Positions 1 to 8,530 of a DNA stretch of 9,424 nt are shown here, piece after piece. Each line of letters opens with the position of its first letter. The first letter of the stretch is position 1. Under the pieces are notes generated by a model, which was not told the origin of the DNA, did not search any database, and saw only the letters and a program-made list of their open reading frames with translations. Made by a program: the position numbers and the translations under genes. Source of the DNA: Nanobdellota archaeon (lineage in GTDB: Archaea > Nanobdellota > Nanobdellia > SCGC-AAA011-G17 > ARS1403); the NCBI GenBank assembly GCA_002688395.1, contig NZCU01000005.1, positions 1-9,424 on the forward strand. Direction: 5' to 3'.

Positions 1-1
1 A

Positions 2-931
2 GGAGGCTTAAAAGAACCAATAGTAACAAAAGTAAAAGGTTTATTTAAAGTTGAAAATAAAAAACTAGAAAACGCTAGTAAAGCAGAAGCTGCTGCATAT
101 GTAAAAATATCCGCTATTAATATTGAAGATGTAATAGCTGGAATGCCATTAATAGTTTCTAACAAGAAAGACTTAGAAGAAAAAAAGAAAGCCATTCAAA
201 AAGAAGTAACTCAAGTATTAATAGAAACAGATAATGAAGGGGTAATAGTAAAAGCAGATTCTCTAGGTTCTTTAGAAGCATTAATAGGATTATTAAAAGA
301 AAATAATATTTTAATTAAAAAAGCAAGCATAGGAGATATTAGCAAAAAAGACATAACAGAAGCATCCGCAGAAAGAAATAAATTACACAAAGCTGTTTTA
401 GGATTTAACGTAAAATCAGTATCTGAAGCTAAAGATGTAAGAATAATAAATAAAAATATTATATACAAAATAGTTGAAGACTATAAAAAATGGGAAGAAA
501 CTGAAAATAAAAAAACAGAAGCAAAAGCTTTAGAGGAATTACCTAGACCTTTTAATGCAAGACTATTAACAGGATGTATATTTAGACAATCAAATCCAGC
601 AGTAGTAGGAGTGGAAGTTCTAAATGGTATGATAAAAATAGATAGCAAAGTAATGAATGAAAGCGGCAAACCATTAGGAGAAATAAAAACAATTCAATTA
701 GATGGAGAGAATAAAAAAGAGTCTAAAAAAGGAGAACAAATTGCAATCGCCTTACCAAAAGTAACTATTGGAAGAAATTTATTTGAAAATGAGATAATTC
801 TCTCAGATTTTACTGAAGAAGAATTTAGAAAATTAAGAGAAATGAAAGAATATTTAAATGAAGATGAAATCAATTTACTAAAGTTAATTGCAACAATAAA
901 AAGAAAACAAGACAAGCTTTGGGGGATATAA
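2..931 (+). CDS. infB: Translation initiation factor aIF5B (IF-2-like), C-terminal part, 5' end outside window
   Basis: This reading frame is open from the first bases of the window and encodes the last 309 residues of aIF5B, the GTPase that promotes ribosomal subunit joining during archaeal translation initiation. The GTP-binding domain lies upstream and is not visible. Fragment residues 1-50 fit the end of the domain II beta-barrel. The domain III hallmark GVIVKADSLGSLEAL lies at about 80-94. A charged helix follows, and domain IV starts at PRPFNAR (about 181) and includes NPAVVGVEVLNG (about 198-209). The protein ends in a basic helix with the terminal WGI, resembling the usual xxWG(L) end of archaeal homologues, so the C-terminus looks intact. 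The ATG at 143 is an internal Met (residue 48), not the start, because homologous domain II sequence continues upstream of it. S6e follows 38 bases downstream from its own promoter. The family assignment is secure. Confidence 0.93.
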   Translation, partial: GGLKEPIVTKVKGLFKVENKKLENASKAEAAAYVKISAINIEDVIAGMPLIVSNKKDLEEKKKAIQKEVTQVLIETDNEGVIVKADSLGSLEALIGLLKENNILIKKASIGDISKKDITEASAERNKLHKAVLGFNVKSVSEAKDVRIINKNIIYKIVEDYKKWEETENKKTEAKALEELPRPFNARLLTGCIFRQSNPAVVGVEVLNGMIKIDSKVMNESGKPLGEIKTIQLDGENKKESKKGEQIAIALPKVTIGRNLFENEIILSDFTEEEFRKLREMKEYLNEDEINLLKLIATIKRKQDKLWGI

Positions 932-936
932 AAAGC

Positions 937-944
937 TTTATAAA
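937..944 (+). promoter_or_regulatory. TATA box for the S6e-unknown-ZIP unit
   Basis: The octamer TTTATAAA is a near-ideal archaeal TATA box, preceded by a purine-rich stretch (AAAAAGC) that could serve as the BRE. Its centre is 29.5 bases upstream of the S6e ATG. Archaeal transcription usually starts about 25-27 bases from the TATA centre, so the mRNA probably begins within a few bases of the start codon and is leaderless or nearly so. Confidence 0.75.
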
Positions 945-969
945 TCGCAAATATTGATTTAATGACAAC

Positions 970-1386
970 ATGGCTGAAGTAAAAATAATTGTTGGAGACA
1001 AAACTGGAAAAAGCTATCAAAAAGTTATTGATAATTCTGATAGTATAGTAGGAAGAGCTTTGGGAGAAACCATAAAAGGAGATTTAATAGGTTTTTCAGG
1101 ATATGAATTCTTAATCACAGGCGGATCAGATCATTGTGGATTCCCAATGAGAAAAGATGTTAAAGGAAGTAGAAGAGTTAAAATTTTAGCAAATTCTGGT
1201 ACAGGCATCAAAGTTAAAGACAAAGGTATTTTCTTAAGAAAAACTGTTGTAGGAGATACAGTTGGAGATAAAACAACACAAATAAACTTAAAAATTACAA
1301 AACAAGGAAGTAAAAAAATAGAAGAATTATTTGGAGAAACTAAAGAAGAAACTAAAGATGTTAAAGCCGATGAAAAAAAAGATTAA
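970..1386 (+). CDS. rps6e: 30S ribosomal protein S6e
   Basis: This encodes a 138-residue S6e, a small-subunit ribosomal protein found in archaea and eukaryotes but not in bacteria. The family signature is present at residues 49-60 (ITGGSDHCGFPM), followed by the basic stretch RKDVKGSRRVK. The globular part ends near residue 120, and the tail is a run of Lys, Glu and Asp (ETKEETKDVKADEKKD). The length is normal for an archaeal S6e, which lacks the long phosphorylated helix of the eukaryotic protein. The ATG at 970 gives the expected MAEVKIIVGD beginning and sits 29.5 bases from a strong TATA box. An upstream ATG at 962 is out of frame and probably outside the transcript. The neighbours aIF5B and aIF2 gamma are typical partners of S6e in archaeal genomes. 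The last 17 bases overlap the next gene. Confidence 0.96.
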   Translation: MAEVKIIVGDKTGKSYQKVIDNSDSIVGRALGETIKGDLIGFSGYEFLITGGSDHCGFPMRKDVKGSRRVKILANSGTGIKVKDKGIFLRKTVVGDTVGDKTTQINLKITKQGSKKIEELFGETKEETKDVKADEKKD

Positions 1387-1672
1387 AATAAAAGCAAAGA
1401 GCATTTTAGTTGGAAAAACAAAAAAAGATGAAAGTCATGAAGGTAATGATAGACCTTTTTTTGTAAGCACATTTGATAAAAACGATCCGCATATAAATTG
1501 TCAAGGCCCAGTAGAAAGATATGATTATAAAAAAGGTATTCACAAAGTAATTCTAGATGGATTAAAAATAGATTATTTATTGGCAGGCCATGATATTGTA
1601 ATTAATAATTTAAAAGAAATAACATTAGAAAAAGACGGAAAAGGTCATTTAATTATAAAAGGTGAACAATAA
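1370..1672 (+). CDS. Unrecognised 100-residue protein overlapping the S6e 3' end
   Basis: I do not recognise this protein. The first 20 residues are very basic (MKKKIKIKAKSILVGKTKKD). A polar segment follows with DRPFFVSTFDKNDPHINCQG at about 27-46, then alternating hydrophobic and polar residues that look like beta strands (IHKVILDGLKIDYLLAGHDIV and HLIIKGEQ at the end). There is one Cys, and no signal peptide, membrane segment or known catalytic motif. The ATG at 1370 was chosen because it gives the shortest overlap with S6e (17 bases). An in-frame ATG at 1358 and a TTG at 1331 would only add translated S6e tail sequence in another frame. There is no evident Shine-Dalgarno site, so translation may be coupled to S6e. 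The stop is 6 bases before the ZIP transporter gene, so the three genes probably share one mRNA. It is likely a real gene, since the frame is clean and fills the gap exactly, but its function is unknown. Confidence 0.7.
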   Translation: MKKKIKIKAKSILVGKTKKDESHEGNDRPFFVSTFDKNDPHINCQGPVERYDYKKGIHKVILDGLKIDYLLAGHDIVINNLKEITLEKDGKGHLIIKGEQ

Positions 1673-1678
1673 AAAAAG

Positions 1679-2419
1679 ATGGTGAATACACTATTAGCAA
1701 TAATAATAGCTACATTTATTGCTAGTGCAATCTCTTTATTAGGAATTTTAACTTTATTAATTAAAGATAAATTACTAGACAAAATTCTTCTCGCATTAGT
1801 TTCTTTATCTGCAGGAACTTTATTGGGCGGCGCATTCCTACATTTAATCCCAGAATCAATAGAATATTTCTCAAGTGAAATAGTATTTCTTTACATATTA
1901 ATTGGATTTATTTTATTCTTTTTAATGGAAAAAATATTACATTGGCATCATTGTCATCATGGAAAATGTGATAAACACTCAATAGCCCATATAAATCTAG
2001 TGGGAGATTCTGTCCATAATTTTATTGATGGTTTAATAATTGCCAGCAGTTTTATAGTAGATATAAGATTAGGAATTATAACTACATTAGTTGTTATTTT
2101 ACATGAAGTTCCACAAGAATTAGGAGATTTCGGAGTATTAGTCTACAGCGGTTTCACCAAAACAAAAGCATTATTCTTAAATTTTATAACTGCAATAACA
2201 GCAGTCTTAGGAGGAATAATTGGTTATTTTCTATCTTCTTACACAGAAATGGCTATTGCATTCTTCTTACCATTTGCAGCAGGTGGATTTATCTATATAG
2301 CAGCCTCAGACTTAGTTCCTGAAATTAAAAAAGAAATGGAGCTTAAAAAATATATAGTAAATTTCATATTATTCTTAATAGGAATTGTTTTAATGTACGG
2401 ATTGTTATTCATAGAGTAA
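1679..2419 (+). CDS. ZIP-family divalent metal transporter with LIV-1-like TM5 motif
   Basis: This is a 246-residue membrane protein of the ZIP (SLC39) family, which moves zinc or related divalent metals into the cytoplasm. About eight hydrophobic segments can be seen. Metal-site residues are in place: H55 and E59 (FLHLIPES) in TM2, H113-N114 and D117 (HNFIDG) in TM4, H142-E143, Q146-E147 and D150 (HEVPQELGD) in TM5, and E215 (DLVPE) in TM7. A His-rich loop at 88-100 (HWHHCHHGKCDKH) lies between TM3 and TM4, as usual for metal sensing or handover. The TM5 motif resembles the HExPHExGD form of the LIV-1 branch rather than the HNxPEG form of ZupT. The ATG at 1679 follows the previous stop by 6 bases. 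A GGTGA at 1661-1665 matches part of the Shine-Dalgarno sequence, but its 13-base spacing is long. Substrate specificity (Zn, Fe or Mn) cannot be read from sequence. Confidence 0.9.
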   Translation: MVNTLLAIIIATFIASAISLLGILTLLIKDKLLDKILLALVSLSAGTLLGGAFLHLIPESIEYFSSEIVFLYILIGFILFFLMEKILHWHHCHHGKCDKHSIAHINLVGDSVHNFIDGLIIASSFIVDIRLGIITTLVVILHEVPQELGDFGVLVYSGFTKTKALFLNFITAITAVLGGIIGYFLSSYTEMAIAFFLPFAAGGFIYIAASDLVPEIKKEMELKKYIVNFILFLIGIVLMYGLLFIE

Positions 2420-2424
2420 TTAAA

Positions 2425-2432
2425 TTTATAAA
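2425..2432 (+). promoter_or_regulatory. TATA box for aIF2 gamma
   Basis: TTTATAAA, the same octamer as upstream of S6e, lies just after the ZIP stop codon. Its centre is 27.5 bases from the aIF2 gamma ATG, which again predicts a leaderless or nearly leaderless mRNA. A pyrimidine-rich stretch (CCCATTTTTCTTT, about 2435-2447) follows the box and could also act as a weak oligo(T) stop for the ZIP transcript. Confidence 0.72.
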
Positions 2433-2455
2433 GCCCATTTTTCTTTAAAATTCCA

Positions 2456-3691
2456 ATGGTAGATAAACTAATTCCAGAAATTAACATAGGTCTTTTCGGT
2501 CATGTAGATTCAGGTAAAACTACTCTAGTTTCTAAACTAAGTGGTAAATGGACCGATGTACATAGTGAGGAAATCAAGAGAGGAATAACTATAAAATTAG
2601 GTTATGCAGAAGCTGTTTTCTATAAATGTTCTAAATGTAAAGACACAGAATCTTATAATATTAATAAAAAATGCAGCACATGTAATGAAAAAACAGATTC
2701 AATAAGAAAGGTTTCTTTCATAGATGCTCCGGGGCATGAAACATTAATGGCAACTATGTTATCAGGAGCAGCAATAATTGACGCAGCATTATTATTAATA
2801 AGTGCAAATGAAACTTGCCCTCAGCCACAAACACGAGAACATCTAATGGCATTAGAAATTTTAGGAGTAAAAAATATCATAATAATACAAAATAAAATTG
2901 ATTTAGCAGATAAAAAAACAATAGTAGAAAACTATAAACAAATTAAAAAATTTACAAAAGGAACAATAGCAGAATCATCTCCAATAATACCAATCAGCGC
3001 CCAACATGATGTAAATATAAATGCTTTGGTAGAAGAAATTGAAAAAAATTTTCCAACTCCAAAAAGGGATTTAACAACCCCTCCTTTATTATTCATAGCA
3101 AGAAGCTTCGATGTTAACAAACCAGGAGCAAAATGGGATAAATTAGTTGGTGGTGTTCTAGGAGGTGCATTAAAACAAGGTAAAATAAGTCTAAATGATG
3201 AAATAACAATAGCTCCAGGATTAAAATTAGAAGAAGCTGGAAAAACATTTTGGAAACCTCTAACAACAAGAGTTACAGGATTAAAACACGGCAATATAGA
3301 AGTTAAAGAAATAATCCCTGGAGGAAGCGTTGGGGTAATGACTCAATTAGATCCAAGTTTAGTAAAATCAGATAATTTAATAGGAAATATAGCCGGTCAT
3401 AAAGATAAATTACCAAAAACATGGCATGAATTTTATTTAAAACCAACTTTATTAAAAAGAGTTGTTGGAAGTAAAGAAGATTTGGAAGTTGAAAGCATAA
3501 AAAAAGGTGAAAATTTAATGTTAAACGTTAACAGTTCTATCACATTAGGAATAGTAGATGAATTAAAAAAAGATTTAGTACATATTTCTTTAAGAATTCC
3601 TGTATGTGTTGATAAAGAAGATCGTTTCGCAATTTCTAGAAGAATTGGAATGAGATGGAGATTAATCGGTATCGGAACTATAATAGAATAA
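2456..3691 (+). CDS. eif2g: Translation initiation factor aIF2 gamma subunit
   Basis: This encodes a complete 411-residue gamma subunit of aIF2, the GTPase that carries initiator Met-tRNA to the small ribosomal subunit. The G motifs are G1 GHVDSGKT (15-22), the G2 threonine in KRGITIK (T45), G3 DAPGHE (90-95), G4 NKID (146-149) and G5 SAQ (181-183). The zinc knuckle typical of aIF2/eIF2 gamma is present with C58, C61, C73 and C76. The stretch ETLMATMLSGAA and the PQPQTREHLMALEI segment are diagnostic of the gamma subunit as opposed to EF-1A or SelB. Domains II and III occupy about 205-411 and end in the usual basic segment RRIGMRWRLIGIG. One small oddity is Ser in place of the His commonly found in G1 (GHVDHGKT). 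The ATG at 2456 lies 27.5 bases from a TATA box. The gene stops 2 bases before the convergent unknown gene. The assignment is secure. Confidence 0.97.
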   Translation: MVDKLIPEINIGLFGHVDSGKTTLVSKLSGKWTDVHSEEIKRGITIKLGYAEAVFYKCSKCKDTESYNINKKCSTCNEKTDSIRKVSFIDAPGHETLMATMLSGAAIIDAALLLISANETCPQPQTREHLMALEILGVKNIIIIQNKIDLADKKTIVENYKQIKKFTKGTIAESSPIIPISAQHDVNINALVEEIEKNFPTPKRDLTTPPLLFIARSFDVNKPGAKWDKLVGGVLGGALKQGKISLNDEITIAPGLKLEEAGKTFWKPLTTRVTGLKHGNIEVKEIIPGGSVGVMTQLDPSLVKSDNLIGNIAGHKDKLPKTWHEFYLKPTLLKRVVGSKEDLEVESIKKGENLMLNVNSSITLGIVDELKKDLVHISLRIPVCVDKEDRFAISRRIGMRWRLIGIGTIIE

Positions 3692-3693
3692 AA

Positions 3694-4125
3694 TTAATTT
3701 TTACAACTAGAAATATCTTTTACTATTTTATCAAGATCTCTGACTTTTTTTTTGAGAGTGTCAACTTCTTTTTTTAGCTTTTTACTTTCAGAGCTTTCAG
3801 GAGGACCAAAAATACGCTCTTCACACGCGTCAGTAAGTCTTAAGACCCCACCACTAATTTCAAAAACTAAATTATCTTCATAAGGTTCCTTATCATAGGA
3901 AACTTCCTCAGGTTCTAAAATTCTTTCATAAGGAGCAAAAAGAATATAATGTCCTTTAATACTTTCTTTAAGTAAAGCTTCATCAACACCCAAATCACAA
4001 ATTTTTCTTCTTAAATCTTCTTCAGTCTTATAGCGCCCCCTTCTAGCTTCTCTAGCTATGGTCATATAAGAAGGACTAAGGTTAAGTTTGTTTATTCTAG
4101 AATCTTTCGCTTTTAAGGCCATCAT
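3694..4125 (-). CDS. Unrecognised coiled-coil protein downstream of gyrA
   Basis: I do not recognise this protein. From the ATG at 4125 it has 143 residues. An alternative ATG at 4167 adds 14 hydrophobic residues (MVIFLYFLIICIFP) and overlaps the gyrA stop in a TAATG arrangement. I prefer 4125 because a TATA-like TTTTTATA lies 29.5 bases upstream of it and the extra residues look like translated promoter sequence. If 4167 is used, the protein would have a short N-terminal membrane anchor. The body has a basic helical segment (AREARRGRYKTEEDLRRKIC, about residues 25-44), an acidic middle (ERILEPEEVSYDKEPYED), a GGVLRL strand, and a C-terminal coiled coil at about 117-138 with L, V, L, V, L, V, I in 4-3 spacing. 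By hand count GC is about 34% over 3721-4080, against about 28% in five sampled 60-base lines of gyrA, and Leu CTT and a few CGN, GCG and GGG codons stand out. Its position suggests co-transcription with gyrBA. Function is unknown. Confidence 0.7.
   Translation of the reverse strand: MMALKAKDSRINKLNLSPSYMTIAREARRGRYKTEEDLRRKICDLGVDEALLKESIKGHYILFAPYERILEPEEVSYDKEPYEDNLVFEISGGVLRLTDACEERIFGPPESSESKKLKKEVDTLKKKVRDLDKIVKDISSCKN
3698..3783 (+). terminator. Candidate oligo(T) termination zone for aIF2 gamma
   Basis: On the + strand, downstream of the aIF2 gamma stop, there are T-runs of 5 (3698-3702), 9 (3745-3753), 7 (3769-3775) and 5 (3779-3783). Archaeal intrinsic terminators consist mainly of such oligo(T) tracts and need no hairpin. 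All but the first are the complement of lysine AAA codons in the convergent unknown gene, so they may be a by-product of that protein's composition. There is no other terminator candidate between the two genes. Confidence 0.4.
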
Positions 4126-4150
4126 GGGGAAAATACAAATAATTAGGAAG

Positions 4151-4158
4151 TATAAAAA
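4151..4158 (-). promoter_or_regulatory. Possible internal TATA box for the unknown gene behind gyrA
   Basis: Read on the - strand this is TTTTTATA, centred 29.5 bases upstream of the ATG at 4125, the same spacing as the S6e and PIN promoters in this window. The bases upstream of it are a poor BRE, and such sequences occur by chance in AT-rich DNA. The exact spacing is the main argument for it. Confidence 0.35.
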
Positions 4159-4166
4159 GATTACCA

Positions 4167-6581
4167 TTAATTGCCATTAACAACAACTTTAGCAATAGAA
4201 TTCAACCTATCTCCCTCATTTAACTTAATAATTCTAACTCCTTGAGTTGCTCTACCAATTTTACTAATGTTCTTGGTTTTAGTCCTTAAAACAATACCAT
4301 TAGATGTTATTAAAAACAATTCATCTTCTTCATTAACAGTTTTAATACCAATAACTCTCCCATTTCTTGAACTTGTCTTAATATTAATAACACCACTTCC
4401 TCCTCTTTTAATTAATCTATAATCTTTTAACGGCGTTTGTTTACCATAGCCATTCTCAGTTAAAGTTAATAAAGAAAAATCATCTCCAGCCATATCCATT
4501 CCAACAATTTCATCTTTCCCCTTTAATCTTATAGCTTTGACACCAGCAGCACCTCTACCCATAGGCCTAATACCAATCTCATCAAACTTAACAGCCATTC
4601 CATCTTTAGTTCCTAAAATTAATTGTTTAAAACCATCAGTTTCTAAAACATTAATTAACTCATCATTCCCTCTTAAAGTAATACATCTAATACCATTACT
4701 TCTAGGTTTTGAAAATAATTGTAATTTCGTCTTCTTAATTAAACCTTTTTTAGTAACCATAACCAAATATCCTTTACTAAAATCTTTAATAGGAATTAAT
4801 GTAGTCACTTTCTCATCTTTCTCCAATTTTATTAAATTAACAATAGCTTTTCCAGTACTATATCTAGAAGCCTCAGGAATCTCATAAGCCTTTAACCAAT
4901 ATAATTTACCTTTATTAGTAAAGAACAATAAATAATCATGTGTAGATGTAATAAATAAATTCTCAACAAAATCCTCTTCTTTCGTACCTGTACCCTTAAC
5001 ACCTTTTCCTCCTCTTCTCTGAGTTTTATAAGTCGCAACAGGTAATCTTTTCAAATAACCAGTATGAGTTACAGTAACAACAACATCCTCTTCAGGAATT
5101 AAATCTTTCTCATCTATAATCCTTAATTCTTCCTTTAATTCTGTTTTTCTATCATTTCCATATTTTTCTTTTAACTCAATTAACTCTTTTTTAATAATAT
5201 CAAATATCATTTCTTCAGAACCTAATATTTCTCTTAATTCTTTTATTCTTTTTACTAAAGTATCATGTTCTTTTAATAATTTATCAGTCTCTAAAGAAGT
5301 TAATCTCTGCAACCTCATTTCTAAGATAGCTTCAGATTGTTTTTCACTTAATTTAAATTTTTTAACTAAGGAAGATTTAGCAATTTCCGGACTTTGGCTA
5401 CCTTTAATAGTTTGAACAACAGCATCAATATTAGATAAAGCAACTTTCAACCCTAATAAAATATGAGCTCTCATTCTACTCTTTTCTAACTCAAATTCTA
5501 ATCTTCTAGTTGTTACTTCCTTTCTATGTTTAATAAAATGAGAGATTAATTCTTTCAAAGTTAGGATTCTTGGTTGATTATTAACTAAAGCAAGCATAAT
5601 AATACCAAATGTATTTTTAAGCTGTGAGTATTTTTGTAATTGATTTAATATAACTTCCGGAACAGCTCCTTGTTTTAATTCTACAACAACCCTCATTCCT
5701 TTTCTATCACTTTCATCTCTTAAATCTCTAATTCCCTCAATTTTCTTACTTCTAATTAAATCAGCCATTTCTTCAATTAATAATGATTTATTAACCATGT
5801 AAGGAATTTCAGTAATCACAATTCTTTTTTCATCTTTAACTTCTTCAATATTTGTCTTTGCCAAAACTGTTACCTTTCCTCTTCCAGTTTCATAAGCACT
5901 TCTAATTCCACTATTTCCAGCTATAATTCCCCCAGTAGGAAAATCAGGACCTGGAATTACTTTAATTAAATCATTAACAGTTATATCAGGATTTTCTATA
6001 GCTGCAACAACTCCATCAATAACCTCTCTCATATTGTGTGGTGGAATATTAGTTGCCATACCAACAGCAATCCCTGTACTTCCATTCATCAATAAATTAG
6101 GCAATCTAGAAGGCAACACACTTGGTTCTTTTGTACTTCCATCATAATTTGGATTAAATTGAACAGTATTCTCATCTATATTTTTCAACATCTCATCAGA
6201 AATTTTAGCTAATCTAGCTTCCGTATATCTTTGAGCAGCTGCTGGAAATCCTTCAATACTTCCAAAATTACCATGTCCTTGAATTAAAGGGTATCTCATA
6301 GAAAAATCTTGCGCCAATCTTACTAAAGAATCATAAACAGCCATATCTCCATGTGGATGATAAGTTCCAAGCACTCTACCCACAATAAAAGCACTTTTTC
6401 TATATGATTTATCATTAGTTAACCCAGATCTATGCATTGCATATAAAATTCTTCTATGTACAGGTTTTAAACCGTCTCTAACATCTGGAAGTGCTCTAGA
6501 AGTTATAACACTCATAGCGTAATCTATATAGGATTGCTTCATTTCTTCTTCAATTAACTGTTGTTTAATTTTTTCAGCCAT
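4167..6581 (-). CDS. gyrA: DNA gyrase subunit A
   Basis: This encodes an 804-residue GyrA, the DNA cleavage-religation and wrapping subunit of the A2B2 gyrase that introduces negative supercoils using ATP. The winged-helix region contains RDGLKPVHRRILYAM (35-49) and YHPHGD (74-79). The catalytic tyrosine is Y119 in AAAQRYTEARL, preceded by the catalytic Arg R118. The tower and coiled-coil region follows to about 480. The GyrA box QRRGGKG is intact at 521-527, which separates gyrase from topoisomerase IV and supports true DNA wrapping. The C-terminal beta-pinwheel repeats can be followed through RPMGRGAAGVKAI, KRGGSGVINI and KIGRATQGVRII to the end, with no acidic tail. The residue aligned with E. 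coli S83 is Met (M80), and D87 is kept (D84). The start lies 4 bases after the gyrB stop with no Shine-Dalgarno site, so translation is probably coupled. Gyrase in archaea is generally regarded as acquired from bacteria. Confidence 0.97.
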   Translation of the reverse strand: MAEKIKQQLIEEEMKQSYIDYAMSVITSRALPDVRDGLKPVHRRILYAMHRSGLTNDKSYRKSAFIVGRVLGTYHPHGDMAVYDSLVRLAQDFSMRYPLIQGHGNFGSIEGFPAAAQRYTEARLAKISDEMLKNIDENTVQFNPNYDGSTKEPSVLPSRLPNLLMNGSTGIAVGMATNIPPHNMREVIDGVVAAIENPDITVNDLIKVIPGPDFPTGGIIAGNSGIRSAYETGRGKVTVLAKTNIEEVKDEKRIVITEIPYMVNKSLLIEEMADLIRSKKIEGIRDLRDESDRKGMRVVVELKQGAVPEVILNQLQKYSQLKNTFGIIMLALVNNQPRILTLKELISHFIKHRKEVTTRRLEFELEKSRMRAHILLGLKVALSNIDAVVQTIKGSQSPEIAKSSLVKKFKLSEKQSEAILEMRLQRLTSLETDKLLKEHDTLVKRIKELREILGSEEMIFDIIKKELIELKEKYGNDRKTELKEELRIIDEKDLIPEEDVVVTVTHTGYLKRLPVATYKTQRRGGKGVKGTGTKEEDFVENLFITSTHDYLLFFTNKGKLYWLKAYEIPEASRYSTGKAIVNLIKLEKDEKVTTLIPIKDFSKGYLVMVTKKGLIKKTKLQLFSKPRSNGIRCITLRGNDELINVLETDGFKQLILGTKDGMAVKFDEIGIRPMGRGAAGVKAIRLKGKDEIVGMDMAGDDFSLLTLTENGYGKQTPLKDYRLIKRGGSGVINIKTSSRNGRVIGIKTVNEEDELFLITSNGIVLRTKTKNISKIGRATQGVRIIKLNEGDRLNSIAKVVVNGN

Positions 6582-6585
6582 TTTC

Positions 6586-8469
<1,884 letters not shown>

Positions 8470-8473
8470 TCAC

Positions 8474-8478
8474 ATCAC
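8474..8478 (-). promoter_or_regulatory. Ribosome binding site for gyrB
   Basis: On the - strand GTGAT lies 4 bases before the gyrB ATG. It matches the 3' part of the archaeal Shine-Dalgarno consensus GGAGGTGATC, and the alignment places the GGAGG register about 8 bases from the start codon. It would only be on the mRNA if transcription starts from the upstream TATA box near 8518. Confidence 0.4.
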
Positions 8479-8514
8479 GTTCAGAGTAAGATATAATAAA
8501 AAAACAGCTCTTCA

Positions 8515-8530
8515 TTTAAAAACCTTTCTT
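8515..8530 (-). promoter_or_regulatory. BRE and TATA box for the gyrB-gyrA unit
   Basis: Read on the - strand this is AAGAAAGG followed by TTTTTAAA, a purine-rich BRE joined to an A/T-only TATA box. It predicts a start near 8492 and a leader of about 22 bases that carries GTGAT before the ATG. A second candidate, TTTATTATAT at 8491-8500, is centred 26.5 bases from the ATG and would give a leaderless mRNA. Sequence alone does not decide between them; the BRE favours the upstream box. Confidence 0.5.

Noticed and set aside
1..6. AGGAGG at the window start as a Shine-Dalgarno site
   Set aside because: It lies inside the open aIF5B frame, where it encodes the Gly-Gly before LKEPIV, and no start codon at suitable spacing begins a gene.
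962..982. Short upstream ORF (MTTWLK) overlapping the S6e start
   Set aside because: The TATA box at 937-944 places the transcription start at about 967, downstream of this ATG, so it is unlikely to be on the mRNA.
1331..1369. N-terminal extension of the unknown gene from a TTG or the ATG at 1358
   Set aside because: It only translates the S6e tail in another frame, giving a low-complexity Lys/Leu string, and uses a rarer start or a longer overlap without any ribosome binding site.
211..4887. Several antisense reading frames (for example 211-468, 694-1020 and 2932-3294 on the - strand, 4537-4887 on the + strand)
   Set aside because: They lie entirely or mostly inside secure genes on the opposite strand, have low-complexity Ser/Phe/Ile-rich translations, and match no family I recognise.
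4167..6581. Topoisomerase IV subunit A (ParC) instead of GyrA
   Set aside because: The intact GyrA box QRRGGKG and the full C-terminal pinwheel indicate gyrase.
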